Part shown: positions 1 to 8,547 of the stretch, piece after piece
Numbering within the stretch: the first letter of the stretch is position 1
Layout: each line of letters starts with the position of its first letter
Source: JAXLYE01 sp046351595
Lineage (GTDB): Bacteria; Myxococcota_A; Polyangia; Palsa-1104; JAEUJZ01
Direction: 5' to 3'
Length of the DNA stretch: 64,000 bases
NCBI GenBank assembly: GCA_046351595.1
Contig: JAXLYE010000004.1
Location: forward strand, 186,001 to 250,000
Notes under the pieces: generated by a model
Database searches by the model: none
Told to the model about the DNA's origin: nothing
What the model saw: the letters and a program-made list of their open reading frames with translations, nothing else
Translations under genes and position numbers: made by a program

Positions 1-120
1 GCCATCCATGATTGATTGGATATATCGTGCCAGTTTGACTGCCGCATAAAAGCTTCTATGTAGGAGACTACATGCGCACCAGATTCTTTATTTTATTCAT
101 CTGTAGTTGGACCGTCACGG

Positions 121-129
121 CGGCAGGTC
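121..129 (+). repeat. 9-bp target-site duplication, left copy
   Basis: CGGCAGGTC at 121-129 is repeated exactly at 1427-1435, directly flanking the IS4-type element. It is the footprint of transposition into the porin signal-peptide codons. Confidence 0.93.
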
Positions 130-1426
130 CTGACTGATCCCCTCAAGCCCGCACCGTCGACAGAGCCAGAGCCTCACAGCAGGGCCAGGACGTGCTGGCA
201 CTGCGGGTGTTCGCGCAAAAGGGTGTCGAAGCGCTGCAGCAGGGCGTGGGCAGCCTCGGGCTTCATCGTCAGCAGCCCCTGGTAGTACAGCTCCCCCTGG
301 TGATACAGCGAGTGCGTACGACCGGGGTGCGTGTTGGCCTTGAGGTAGCGGTCCATTCCCAGGCTCTCGCCCGCGGCTCCCAGAAGGTGTAACAGGACCT
401 GCGCCAGCGCCAGCAGCAGGAGCAGTCGGTCCCGTCGCTCACAGGACTTGAGCCGGACCGCGGACAGGCCCATTCCTACGTGCTCATTCTTGGTGTCCCG
501 GAATCTCTCTTCGATGGAGAAGCGCAGGGCATATAGGTTCGCGATCTCCGATGGTCGGAGAATGCTCCCCGACTGCTCGCCAGGCACCAGGCCTGCTTCA
601 TTCCCTTCTTGCGCACACAGACCACCTGCGCCATGGGCTTTGCCTCTTCGGTGACCAGCGCGTTGGGAATCGACTGCGCACGTCCGGAGGCCGGGACATA
701 CTCTCGCGCCGGGCGCGCTTTGCCGTCGCTGCTGGTGACCAGGGTGGACTCTTTGAATCGGATGACGTAGTCGATTCCGAGCGCCTCCAGGAAGCCGTAG
801 AAGGGCTGACTCCCAAAGCCGCGGTCGGCCAGCAGTGTAATCTGGACGGGCTCTGGGACCGCGGCTCGCAGGCGCTCGATCAGCTCGTCCTCGGCCGCGA
901 TGCGCTGGATGTTCTCCGTCGGGACGGAGCGCCAAAGCAGCGGCGTCGCGCGACCCGTCTTGGTGATCAGAGACAGCATGGGCGTGCTGTGTCCGTCCTC
1001 TGCAAACTCCGTCCAGTCCAGCGCCACCACGATCTGGGTCCGCTGCGCCAGGACATAGCTCACCCAGGCCGGGGTCAGCTCGATGGGATCCAGACGAGGA
1101 TTGCTCAGCAGGCGGTCGACCTGCTTGATGGCGTGCTTGGGACGCAGGCCGCGAGCGCAGGCCAGCCCGCGGCCGATCAGAGTGACGCCGGCCCGGGCGG
1201 CTTGCAGCGTCCCGAGCAGGGCGCCATGCACCGACAGCAGGGTCTTGTGGTGCAGCTCAGCGGCGAACAGAGGGTGCAAAAGGAGTCGGTCCGGGAGGCC
1301 AGCAACGTCGGAGGCAGCAGCATGAAGCGGAACGTGATCTCTGCGGATCCGCGCGCAAGGACGATCAAAACAGACTCAGGTACGAATCATTACGGACTCA
1401 GGTTTGGGGTTGAGGGGATGGGTCAG
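130..1426 (-). mobile_element. IS4-type insertion sequence, 1297 bp
   Basis: Complete element bounded by imperfect terminal inverted repeats: 130-155 against 1401-1426 in reverse complement match at 21 of 26 positions, both ends starting CTGAC. It is flanked by a 9-bp direct duplication CGGCAGGTC (121-129 and 1427-1435). It carries one transposase frame on the minus strand with the YREK signature typical of the IS4 family, for which target duplications of about 9-12 bp are usual. The duplication is still perfect, so the insertion is probably recent. It sits inside the signal-peptide codons of the porin gene. Confidence 0.92.
174..1279 (-). pseudogene. IS4-family transposase, frameshifted
   Basis: DDE transposase of the IS above. 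It starts at the ATG at 1279 (MHPLFAAELHHKTLL). The first frame contains the DDE-type segments VALDWTEF and LLADRGFGSQPF. Near 570-585 the frame changes by one base: the first frame runs ...KQAWCLASS and then becomes meaningless, whereas the -1 frame continues SGSILRPSEIANLYALRFSIEERFRDTKN, which contains the IS4 signature Y-2-R-3-E-6-K (YALRFSIEERFRDTK), and ends at 174. Loss of one G from a short G run in codons for S-R-G would explain the shift. A programmed -1 frameshift is possible but not usual in this family, and a sequencing error cannot be excluded. Confidence 0.85.
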
Positions 1427-1435
1427 CGGCAGGTC
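1427..1435 (+). repeat. 9-bp target-site duplication, right copy
   Basis: Right copy of CGGCAGGTC. Reading from 129 straight into 1436 restores the porin frame. Confidence 0.93.
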
Positions 1436-2744
1436 TGCGTGGTCGCGCCTCGGCCCAGACCCCACCCGTTGCGCCGCCTCACACGGCGCCCGCGCCGGCC
1501 GCTGGCGAAGCGGCTGCCGGCACTGCTAGCCGGCCGACCGACGAGCCGCCCGAGCCGCCGCCCGCCGCCTCGGCAGCGCCGCCTGCGGCCCCCCGGCCGC
1601 TGCCGCCGCCGTCGGCGCCCGAGGTCCCGGCGCCGGCCGGCGAGGGCCCGGTCGGCTACGACAACGGGTTCTTCGTGCGCAGCCGGGACAAGCCGTATTC
1701 ACTGCACATCAACGCATATGGGCAGATTCAGTATGCGAATGTCGTCACGAGTGCGGGCGTCATTGATCACGGTTTCAACGTGGCATTTGGCCGCGTCGTA
1801 TTCTCGGGAAATGTATTCACCGAGAAGCTGAAGTACTTTGTACAAATCGACGGCTCGACATTTGGCAATAACAACGGCGTCACCTTGCTTGATTGGTGGA
1901 TGCAGTACACCTTCTCCCCCTACTTTTATGTCCTCGCCGGCCGCTGGCTCCTCCCCTACAGCAAGCAGTTCCTGACCCACCCGGGCAACCTCCTCCTGGC
2001 GGACATCTCCGCCGCGGACTACGCGTTCGACCTGCCCCGCGGGATCGGCGTGCAGCTGGGAGGCACCGCGGGCCGCCTGAGCTACGACGTCTTCCTGGTC
2101 AACAGCGTCCGCGCGCTGGGCCTGGCCACGCAGGTGAACCGCACCGACTCGATCAGCGCCGGAGCGCGCCTGGAGCTGGCGATCCTGAAGCCCTACGGAT
2201 TCACAGAGTCCAAGCCCGTTGCGCCGGATCAGGCCGAGCTCTCGGTCGGGCTGGCGGTGGCCTGGAACCCGGTGGCGGATGCGTCCGGATTCCAGAACCT
2301 GGAGGCCGGAGACGACACCCTGAACCTGACCGCGGACCTAGGCTTCCGCTGGCAGCGGCTGAGCGTACAGGGAGCGTTCTATTACCGGCACCTGACCAAC
2401 CAGAGCGTCGACGACAGCTTCGGCTACTTCGGACAGGCCGGGCTCTACGTCGTGCGGAAGTACGTCGAGCTGGCGGCGCGTGTATCCGGAGCGCTGCTCA
2501 GCAGCCGGTCCGGAGTCGCGGACCTCAAGAACCGCGCCGACGGCAGCACCACCGAGTACATCGGCGGCCTGAACCTGTACCTGTTCGGCCACGGCGCCAA
2601 GCTCCAGACGGACTATTCCTATGTCCAGAGTGACCGATTCGGCACGGCGCTGTCGCCCGGGATCAGCACCGCCGCCCACCGGATCCGTATCCAGACGCAG
2701 CTGATGTTCTGAAGATCCCGTCCGCTGCGCGCGCTGCAGAGGAC

Positions 2745-3401
2745 CTACCGTTCCGCGCTGATTCCCGTCCGGTTGCCGGCACTTCGCCGCGGCTCCGGGA
2801 CGATGTCGGGAGTCTCTCCCTCGGCGGCTCCGCCACCGGGCTTGAGGTCGCGGTGGGCGATGTTCTTGCCGTGCACAGCCTCGAGCGCCGAGGCGATCTG
2901 GCGCGAGATGCGCAGGGCCTCGTGGAGCTGCAGCCAGGTGCCGCCGTTGCGCAGCCGGTTCAGGCGATCCTGGAGGGACTCGCCCGCCAGAAACTCCATG
3001 GTGATGTAGGCGGTGCCGCTCTCCAGGTGGCCGAAGTCATAGACCTTCACGAGGCCGGGGTGCTGCACGATGTTGACGGCGCGGGCCTCGTCGAAGAAGC
3101 GCTGCACGTGGCGGGCGTCCAGGGACAGCTCCTCGTTCAGCACCTTGATCGCGATGCGCTGGCCGATGCTCTCGTGCACGGCCTCGTAGACGGCGCCCAT
3201 GCCGCCGCGCCCGATCTCGCGCTTGACCAGGTACTTGCCGACCTTCTGACCCGATAGGCTGGGCGTGCCTTCCGCCGGTGCGGACGCGGGCGCCGGCGCG
3301 GTCGCCGATGCCGCCGATGCAGGAGGGGGAGCAGCCCCGGCAGGCGGGCCGCTCGCCGGGCCAGTCGCTGCGGGGATCGGTTCAGGGTTGAGCGCAGCCA
3401 T
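2745..3401 (-). pseudogene. Ser/Thr protein kinase, 5' half only, cut after HRDLKP
   Basis: Eukaryote-like (Pkn/Hanks) kinase N-lobe. The ATG at 3401 is preceded by GGGAG. After a Pro/Ala-rich lead of about 55 residues come the glycine-rich loop (IGRGGMGAVYEA), the ATP-binding Lys (AIKVL), the helix-C Glu (FFDEARAV) and the start of the catalytic loop (IAHRDLKP). The Pro codon ends at 2838; then homology stops and 30 unrelated residues (GGGAAEGETPDIV...) follow to a stop at 2745. The catalytic-loop Asn, the DFG motif and the whole C-lobe are absent, so it cannot be an active kinase. No fitting 3' half lies to the left inside the window. Its tail resembles that of the half kinase at 60231. Confidence 0.85.
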
Positions 3402-3692
3402 GTTTCTCCCAACGTCTTCGCGCGGCCCGCTGCTGCCACCTGCGCAGGCTGCCCGCAGCCTACGGGGCAGAGCCTGCGGCGCGCCGCAGACACGACGACA
3501 GGTCGATTATATCGCGAGCCGCGCGCGGTGAGGCCCCGGCCACCGCCGGCAGGAAGCAGGGAGCCGCGAATCCGGAGTCCTTTCCGGACGTTGTCGGCAC
3601 GCGCAAAGGCCCGCTCGTCCCGACGGGGTCGCGGTAGCTTCGCGGCGATCGGGTGATGTATCCTGAGCCATTAAGGGAGTCTGTGTGCTCTG
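3402..3692. other. intergenic region between divergent genes
   Basis: The region must hold the promoters for the half kinase (minus) and the TPR gene (plus). A small AT-rich patch lies near 3505-3515 (CGATTATATCGCG). No convincing -35/-10 pair, hairpin or RNA gene was seen. Confidence 0.4.
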
Positions 3693-4286
3693 ATGAACGA
3701 GGGCCTGCATCCGCCGCGCTTCTTGAGCCTGTGGGCCCTCCTGTCCGCGCTCGCGCTGAGCATCGCCAGCAGCCCGCGGGCGCACGCGCAGCCGGCCGCA
3801 GCGACGCAGGCGCCCGCATCGGCATCGGCACCGGCACCGGCATCGGCATCGGCGCCCGAGGTCGAGCCGCCGCCGGCGGGCCAGCCGCCCGCTGTCGGTG
3901 CGGCCCCTGACGGACCCGAGCCGTCGCCCGCGCCGCTCCTGACGGATCCGCCGCAGCCGGGAGAGACGGCGGCGAGCTACGTCCAGCGCAGCGTGCAGTA
4001 CTTCGGCAGCAAGGAGTACGAGAACGCGGCGCTGGCGCTGGAGAAGGCCTACAAGATCGACCCCAAGCCGCTGTTCCTGTTCAACACCACCCGCCTCCGG
4101 AACACCCCAACGATTTCCAGCCCTTGCGACGAGGTACGTCGCCCGCGGCGGCCCGATCCGCTCTTATTCGGCGAGCACCTACACCGCGTCATGGGATCAC
4201 CACGGGATCACCGAGAGGCGGGGCGATGCGAAGCGGTGCTCCCCCTCCCCGCTCCAGACTCCCTGGGCAAGGCTCAGTCCTTGTAG
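3693..4286 (+). pseudogene. secreted TPR protein, 5' half (split by a 6.2-kb insert)
   Basis: The ATG at 3693 opens a signal peptide (LSLWALLSALALSIASSPRAHAQP), a Pro/Ala-rich stretch with SAPAPAS repeats, and the first TPR-like helices (AASYVQRSVQYFGSKEYENAALALEKAYKID). Homology ends exactly at PKPLFLFN (4062-4086); the following 66 codons to 4286 have no TPR character. The same 25 bases recur at 10236-10260, where a second piece continues with IGQAYKRAGRPKEALAAYERFL. Joining the pieces at the repeat gives a continuous, in-frame TPR protein with a coiled coil and one C-terminal TM. This arrangement is common in myxobacterial genomes, usually of unknown function. The job of the intact protein is unknown. 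Confidence 0.85.
4062..4086 (+). repeat. 25-bp direct repeat, left copy, at the insert boundary
   Basis: Starts CCCAAGCCGCTGTTC and ends TGTTCAACA. It is identical to 10236-10260 and encodes PKPLFLFN in the same frame in both halves of the TPR gene. Unit length between copies is 6174 bp. It could be an attachment-site core, an unusually long target duplication, or paralogue homology used in recombination. Confidence 0.9.
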
Positions 4287-5101
4287 CCGGGATCGGTGCG
4301 GTCGAGCAGGCGCAGGAGCGCCGCCCATGCGAGGTCGTTGCCGTCGGCAGCGCTGGGTGTGTTTCCCTGGCTCGCCGTTGGGAACGAGCCGTTGAGCTGG
4401 CGCTCGGCGTGCGCGCAGACCTCCTGGGGCGGGATCACGAGCGCGGTGCCGCCCGCCTGTGCGCTCACCTGGATCTCGCACGCCTTCTCCAGGTAGTACA
4501 TACGCAGGAACGCCTGCTGCGGCGAGCCGCCTACCGTGAGCAGGCCGTGGTTGCGCAGGATCATCACCAGCTTGCCGCCGAGGTCGCGCACGAGGCGCTG
4601 CTGCTCGTCGAGGTCGAGGGAGACTCCCTCGTAGTCGTGGTAGGCGACCTGTCCGTAGAACTCCATGGACATCTGGTTCAGGGGCAGCAGCCCCTCCCGC
4701 TGCGCCGCGACCGCGCAGCCCGCCCGGGTGTGGGTATGGACGATGCAGTGCGCGTCCTCTCGTGCCGCGTGGATCGCGCTGTGGATGACGAAGCCGGCCG
4801 GGTTGACGGCGAAGGGTGTTGGCTCGACCGCGCAGCCATCGAGCCCGATCTTCACCAGGCTGGAGGCCGTGACCTCGTCGAAGAAGAGGCCGAAGGGGTT
4901 GATCAGGAAGTGGCGCTCGGGTCCGGGGAGCCGCAGCGAGACGTGCGTGAAGATCAAGTCAGTCATCTTGAAGTGGGCGAGCAGGCGATAGACCGCTGCC
5001 AGCTCGCGCCGCAGGCGCCGTTCCTCCGCTGAAACGCCGCCGCCGCTGCTTCTTGATGGCAGCTCGTCCGAAAGGGGCTCTGGGCTCGGCTCGGTGATCA
5101 T
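4274..5101 (-). CDS. class II aldolase/adducin family protein
   Basis: Zn-dependent class II aldolase fold (fuculose-1-phosphate aldolase type). The metal-binding motif HTHTRAG lies near residues 115-121, with a second His in NHGLLTVGG near 180. The ATG at 5101 was preferred to more upstream frames because GAGGGAG lies a few bases before it. At about 275 residues it is slightly longer than the usual 210-250, the excess being a Ser/Pro/Glu-rich N-terminus. Members act as sugar-phosphate aldolases or decarboxylases, or lack a known substrate; the substrate cannot be read here. It lies at the left edge of the 6.2-kb insert, divergent from the dehydrogenase at 5293, so the two may share control. 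Confidence 0.85.
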   Translation of the reverse strand: MITEPSPEPLSDELPSRSSGGGVSAEERRLRRELAAVYRLLAHFKMTDLIFTHVSLRLPGPERHFLINPFGLFFDEVTASSLVKIGLDGCAVEPTPFAVNPAGFVIHSAIHAAREDAHCIVHTHTRAGCAVAAQREGLLPLNQMSMEFYGQVAYHDYEGVSLDLDEQQRLVRDLGGKLVMILRNHGLLTVGGSPQQAFLRMYYLEKACEIQVSAQAGGTALVIPPQEVCAHAERQLNGSFPTASQGNTPSAADGNDLAWAALLRLLDRTDPGYKD

Positions 5102-5179
5102 GACTCCCTCTCCATCCCGATCCAGGGCCGGGACCGGGGTCCATGGTGGCATGAGGCGGGGCCCCAAAGAAGGAGTCAA

Positions 5180-5209
5180 AGAGTCAAGGAGCCAAAAGAG
5201 TCAAGGAGT
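5180..5209. repeat. pair of 12-bp direct repeats in a divergent promoter region
   Basis: AGAGTCAAGGAG occurs at 5180-5191 and 5198-5209 (18-bp period), with a degenerate third copy just upstream (GGAGTCAAAG). They lie between the divergent aldolase and dehydrogenase genes and could be regulator binding sites. There is no direct evidence for that. Confidence 0.55.
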
Positions 5210-5292
5210 CCCCTTGCGGCTGCGTATGGAGCTCCGGGCCGCGGCGGCTGGAGTACACTCCCGAGCATGCCGTCCCGACCGGAGGAGCCGCG

Positions 5293-6291
5293 GTGAGCCC
5301 TCTTGCACCCACGATCGTGTTCGCGGAGATGCCCGAGGCAGCAGGCCGCGATCTGAGCCTCGAGCGCGCCGAGCTCCCGGCGGGCGCGCGGATCCGTACG
5401 TTCACGTACCGCGGCGACGCGGAGGCGCTGGTCGCGGCCTGCGCGGACGCCGACGCGATCCTCACCGACTACGTGCCCTTGACGGCGGGAGTGCTCGCGC
5501 GGCTGCCGCGCTGCAAGGCGATCTCGGTCGCGGCGGTCGGCTGGGACTGTGTCGACGTGCCTGCAGCCGCAGCGGCCGGCATCCGCGTGACCGCCGTCGG
5601 CGAGTACTGCACCGAGGAGGTCGCGGATCATACGCTGGCGCTGCTCCTGGCGCTCAGCCGCCGCCTGCTCGATTACCACCGCCAGGTGCAGGACGGACAC
5701 GACTGGCGCTGGGACGCGATCAAAGGGGTCCGGCGGCTGGCCGGGCGCACGCTCGGCCTCGTCGGATTCGGCCGCATCGGACGCGCGGTGTGCCGGCGCG
5801 CGCTCGGCTTCGGGCTGCGTGTGCTCGCGAGCGATCCCGCCGTTGACGCCGCGACCGCGGCCGCGCACGGCGCGACGCTCGTAGACCTCGACACGCTGCT
5901 CGGCGAGTCCGACATCCTCAGCCTGCACTGCAGCCTGGGCGCTGGCAGCCGCGGCCTGCTCGATCGCGCGGCCTTCGCGCGGCTGCGGCGGCGACCGCTG
6001 CTCATCAACGTCGCCCGCGGCGCGCTGATCGACGAGGCCGCGCTCGTCGAGGCGCTCGACACCGGCCGGATCGCCGCGGCAGCGCTCGACGTGCTGACCG
6101 AAGACTCTCCTGACCTTGCGCATCACCCGCTCTCTGGGCGCACAGATGTGCTCCTGACTCCGCACATCGCCTTTTATTCGGAGTCCGCGCTCGCGGATCT
6201 GCGGCGTATCTCTGCGAAAAACCTGTGCGCGGTGCTGGAAGATCGGCCCGGTGACGTATTCCGTTTTGTGACCGCGGAGCAGGAGTCATGA
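5293..6291 (+). CDS. D-isomer-specific 2-hydroxyacid dehydrogenase
   Basis: Cytosolic NAD(P)-dependent reductase of 2-keto acids to D-2-hydroxy acids. It starts with GTG at 5293 after GGAGGAG. Visible features are the Rossmann motif GFGRIGRA at about residues 158-165, the substrate-binding and catalytic Arg in NVARGALIDE (near 242), an acidic residue in DVLTEDSP (near 270) and the catalytic His in TPHIAFYSESA (near 291). Its 332 residues are normal for the family (PGDH/CtBP-like). It is the first plus-strand gene of the inserted metabolic block, about 200 bp before the amidinotransferase. Its link to guanidino metabolism is not obvious; it might handle a keto acid made by the amine oxidase downstream (inference). 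Confidence 0.9.
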   Translation: MSPLAPTIVFAEMPEAAGRDLSLERAELPAGARIRTFTYRGDAEALVAACADADAILTDYVPLTAGVLARLPRCKAISVAAVGWDCVDVPAAAAAGIRVTAVGEYCTEEVADHTLALLLALSRRLLDYHRQVQDGHDWRWDAIKGVRRLAGRTLGLVGFGRIGRAVCRRALGFGLRVLASDPAVDAATAAAHGATLVDLDTLLGESDILSLHCSLGAGSRGLLDRAAFARLRRRPLLINVARGALIDEAALVEALDTGRIAAAALDVLTEDSPDLAHHPLSGRTDVLLTPHIAFYSESALADLRRISAKNLCAVLEDRPGDVFRFVTAEQES

Positions 6292-6492
6292 GCCGATCGA
6301 TTTGCGCTTGTCCGCCGATCTCTCCGCGTGCGATATTTCTGAGCCGCGTGGCTCCCTGATTCGATTCCGTTTGCAGCGCCAGCGGCTCGATGCGGAACGA
6401 GAGAGCCCCTGGCTTGCACGGAGCCGCCATGCGTCCTCGACGCTGCGCTCGGCTTCTGCAGCGGGTCCTGCTGATCATTCAAAGGGTGAAAA

Positions 6493-7614
6493 ATGTATTC
6501 TGAAGAGAATTCGATTAGACCCAGTGACAAGCCTCACAGAGAGGCATCCGTAGCGTCTCCAGTGTGCTCGTACAATGAGTGGGACCCGCTGGAAGAAGTG
6601 ATCGTCGGAGTCCTGGACGGCGCCGCGGTGCCGCCGTGGCACGTCGCGCTCAAGGCCACCATGCCCGAGGATCAGTGGCACCTGTTCGAGCAGAACGGCG
6701 GCAGGCCGTTCGCCAAGGAGCTGATCGAGCGCGGCGCCCGGGAGCTCGATGAGCTGGCGCGCATCCTTACGGCCGAGGGCGTGAAGGTGCGCAGGCCCGA
6801 TCCCATCGGCCACGCGGTTCCGTTCGCGACCCCGAAGTGGCAGTCCGAGGGCGGCCTGTACTCGGCGATGCCGCGGGACCTGCTGCTCGTCGTCGGCGAC
6901 GAGATCATCGAGGCGCCGATGGCGTGGCGGTGCCGGTATCACGAGGTCGCCGCCTACCGCCGGCTGCTGCGCGAGTACTTCCAGGGCGGGGCGCGCTGGA
7001 CGGCGGCGCCGAAGCCCGAGCTCGACGACGAGCTGTTCGACCCCGGCTACGTCGAGTCGGAAGACGGCGACGCCCCGCGCTACGTCATCAACGAGCTCGA
7101 GCCGACCTTCGATGCCGCGGACTTCATCCGCTGCGGGCGGGACCTGTTCGTGCAGCGCAGCCAGGTCACGAACCTGTTCGGGATAAACTGGCTGGCGCGC
7201 CACCTCGGGCCCGAGTACCGGATCCATCTCCTGTCGTTCCGGGATACCGCGCCGATGCACATCGACGCGACGCTGATGCCGCTGGCTCCGGGCAAGCTGC
7301 TCGTGAACCCGGAGCGGGTTCCCACGATCCCTCCGATCTTCGCTGGCTGGGATGTGCTCGAGTCTCCGCCCTCGACGATTCCGGACTCGCACCCGATGTT
7401 CATGTCCAGCCGCTGGGTCAACATGAACGTGCTGATGATCGACGAGAAGCGGGTGGTGGTCGAGCGCCAGGAAGAGCCGCTGATCCGCGCGCTCCAAGGC
7501 TTTGGCTTCACGTGCATCCCCTGCGACTTCCGGCACGTCATGTCCTTCGGCGGGGCGTTCCACTGCGTGACGTGTGACGTCCGTCGCAGAGGGACCCTGC
7601 AGTCCTATTTCTAG
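6493..7614 (+). CDS. L-arginine:glycine amidinotransferase
   Basis: Transfers the amidino group of arginine to glycine, giving guanidinoacetate and ornithine. It is recognised by the long conserved segments of the AGAT family: SYNEWDPLEEVIVG near the N-terminus, FDAADFIRCGRD (near 207-218), the catalytic His in PMHIDATL (His256), and the active-site Cys in FHCVTCDVRRRGTLQSY (Cys358) close to the C-terminus. The length of 373 residues fits the mature vertebrate enzyme. The ATG at 6493 follows AAAGGG. The next gene is a guanidinoacetate methyltransferase, which strongly supports glycine as acceptor. Related enzymes in cyanobacterial toxin pathways use other acceptors, so this stays an inference. 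Confidence 0.93.
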   Translation: MYSEENSIRPSDKPHREASVASPVCSYNEWDPLEEVIVGVLDGAAVPPWHVALKATMPEDQWHLFEQNGGRPFAKELIERGARELDELARILTAEGVKVRRPDPIGHAVPFATPKWQSEGGLYSAMPRDLLLVVGDEIIEAPMAWRCRYHEVAAYRRLLREYFQGGARWTAAPKPELDDELFDPGYVESEDGDAPRYVINELEPTFDAADFIRCGRDLFVQRSQVTNLFGINWLARHLGPEYRIHLLSFRDTAPMHIDATLMPLAPGKLLVNPERVPTIPPIFAGWDVLESPPSTIPDSHPMFMSSRWVNMNVLMIDEKRVVVERQEEPLIRALQGFGFTCIPCDFRHVMSFGGAFHCVTCDVRRRGTLQSYF

Positions 7615-7681
7615 CAGCACGCACGGCGCTGCTCTCTGTTGCAGCGCGCAGCAGACATCGCAGCCCAGATCAGGAGTCAGG

Positions 7682-8500
7682 ATGAAGCGGCAATACGACA
7701 GGTTCAGCCTCTCGCTCGAAGCGAGCGAGGATCGGTTCACGAAGTTCCCCACTCCCTTCCAGAAGGAGTGGATTCTCGGGCGTGCATTCCGGGAGTTTGC
7801 CGACGACCTGGAGCACCTGGATGCGGTGAGCGGGCAGCTCGTGTCCGGGAGCGAGCGCCCGCCCATCGGCAGCAGCTGGGAGGACAGCAAGGCCGCGCTG
7901 GACGCAGAGGAGCTGGTCATCCAGGGGCAGCAGGTGATGCAGTCCTGGGAGCGACCGCTGATGCAGCGCATGGCCGCGGCCGTCGCGCGCCCCGGCGGCG
8001 ACGTCCTGGAGGTCGGCTTCGGGATGGGGATCTCGGCGAGCTTCATCCTGGAGGCCGGCGTCCGCTCGTACACGGTCATCGAGTGCAACGACGCCGTCAT
8101 CGCGAGCTTCGAGCGCTGGCGCGAGCGCCACCCCGAGACCGAGATCCGGCTGGTGCGCGGGCGCTGGCAGGACGTGGCCGAGCAGCTGGGGACGTACGAC
8201 GGCATCCTGTTCGACACCTACCCGCTGTCGCAGGAGGAGTACGTCCGCAATGAAGTGAACGGCAGGGCCTACTCGCACACGGGCGAGTTCTTCCCGCTCG
8301 CCGCGTCCAAGCTCCGGCCCGGCGGCGCGTTCACCTACTTCAGCTGCGAGGTCGATACGCTGAGCCGCGGCCACCAGCGGCTGCTCCTGCGCCACTTCGA
8401 CTCGTTCCAGGTCAGCGTCGTCGGCGGGCTCGTCCCTCCGGTCGGCTGCCAGTACTGGTGGGCGAGCTCGATGGTCCTGGTCACGGCGACCCGGGCCTGA
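7682..8500 (+). CDS. guanidinoacetate N-methyltransferase-like enzyme
   Basis: SAM-dependent methylation of guanidinoacetate to creatine. Family marks are SWERPLMQRMAAAV, the SAM loop GGDVLEVGFGMGI, TVIECNDAVI and the active-site segment YDGILFDTYPLSQEEY, all as in eukaryotic GAMT. The ATG at 7682 follows a purine-rich stretch (CAGGAGTCAGG); an upstream GTG in the same frame would overlap the end of the amidinotransferase and was rejected. The 272 residues are a little longer than the animal enzyme (about 236), with an N-terminal extension of about 40 residues. It lies 67 bp after the amidinotransferase, so the pair forms a complete creatine route. Confidence 0.9.
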   Translation: MKRQYDRFSLSLEASEDRFTKFPTPFQKEWILGRAFREFADDLEHLDAVSGQLVSGSERPPIGSSWEDSKAALDAEELVIQGQQVMQSWERPLMQRMAAAVARPGGDVLEVGFGMGISASFILEAGVRSYTVIECNDAVIASFERWRERHPETEIRLVRGRWQDVAEQLGTYDGILFDTYPLSQEEYVRNEVNGRAYSHTGEFFPLAASKLRPGGAFTYFSCEVDTLSRGHQRLLLRHFDSFQVSVVGGLVPPVGCQYWWASSMVLVTATRA

Positions 8501-8547
8501 GCCCTGCACGCGGAGCCTGCGAGCCCCTGCCGGATATCAAACAGCCG

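Larger units (their letters stand above)
72..2712 (+). pseudogene. outer-membrane porin gene interrupted by an IS element
   Basis: Phosphate-selective-porin-like beta-barrel protein of the outer membrane, disrupted. The 5' part (72-129) has a Shine-Dalgarno TAGGAG at 61-66, an ATG at 72 and the start of a signal peptide (MRTRFFILFICSW...). The IS at 130-1426 introduces a stop at once (GGT CCT GAC TGA). If the IS and one copy of the 9-bp duplication are removed, the frame runs on without a stop: the signal peptide is completed by a typical cleavage context (GRASAQT), then comes a Pro/Ala-rich linker to about 1660, then the barrel to a terminal Phe (QTQLMF, 2712). The 3' part alone could start at GTG 1675 but would lack an export signal. 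The family name rests on overall look (YGQIQYANVV, aromatic-rich strands, C-terminal Phe) and is less certain than the disruption itself. Confidence 0.85.
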
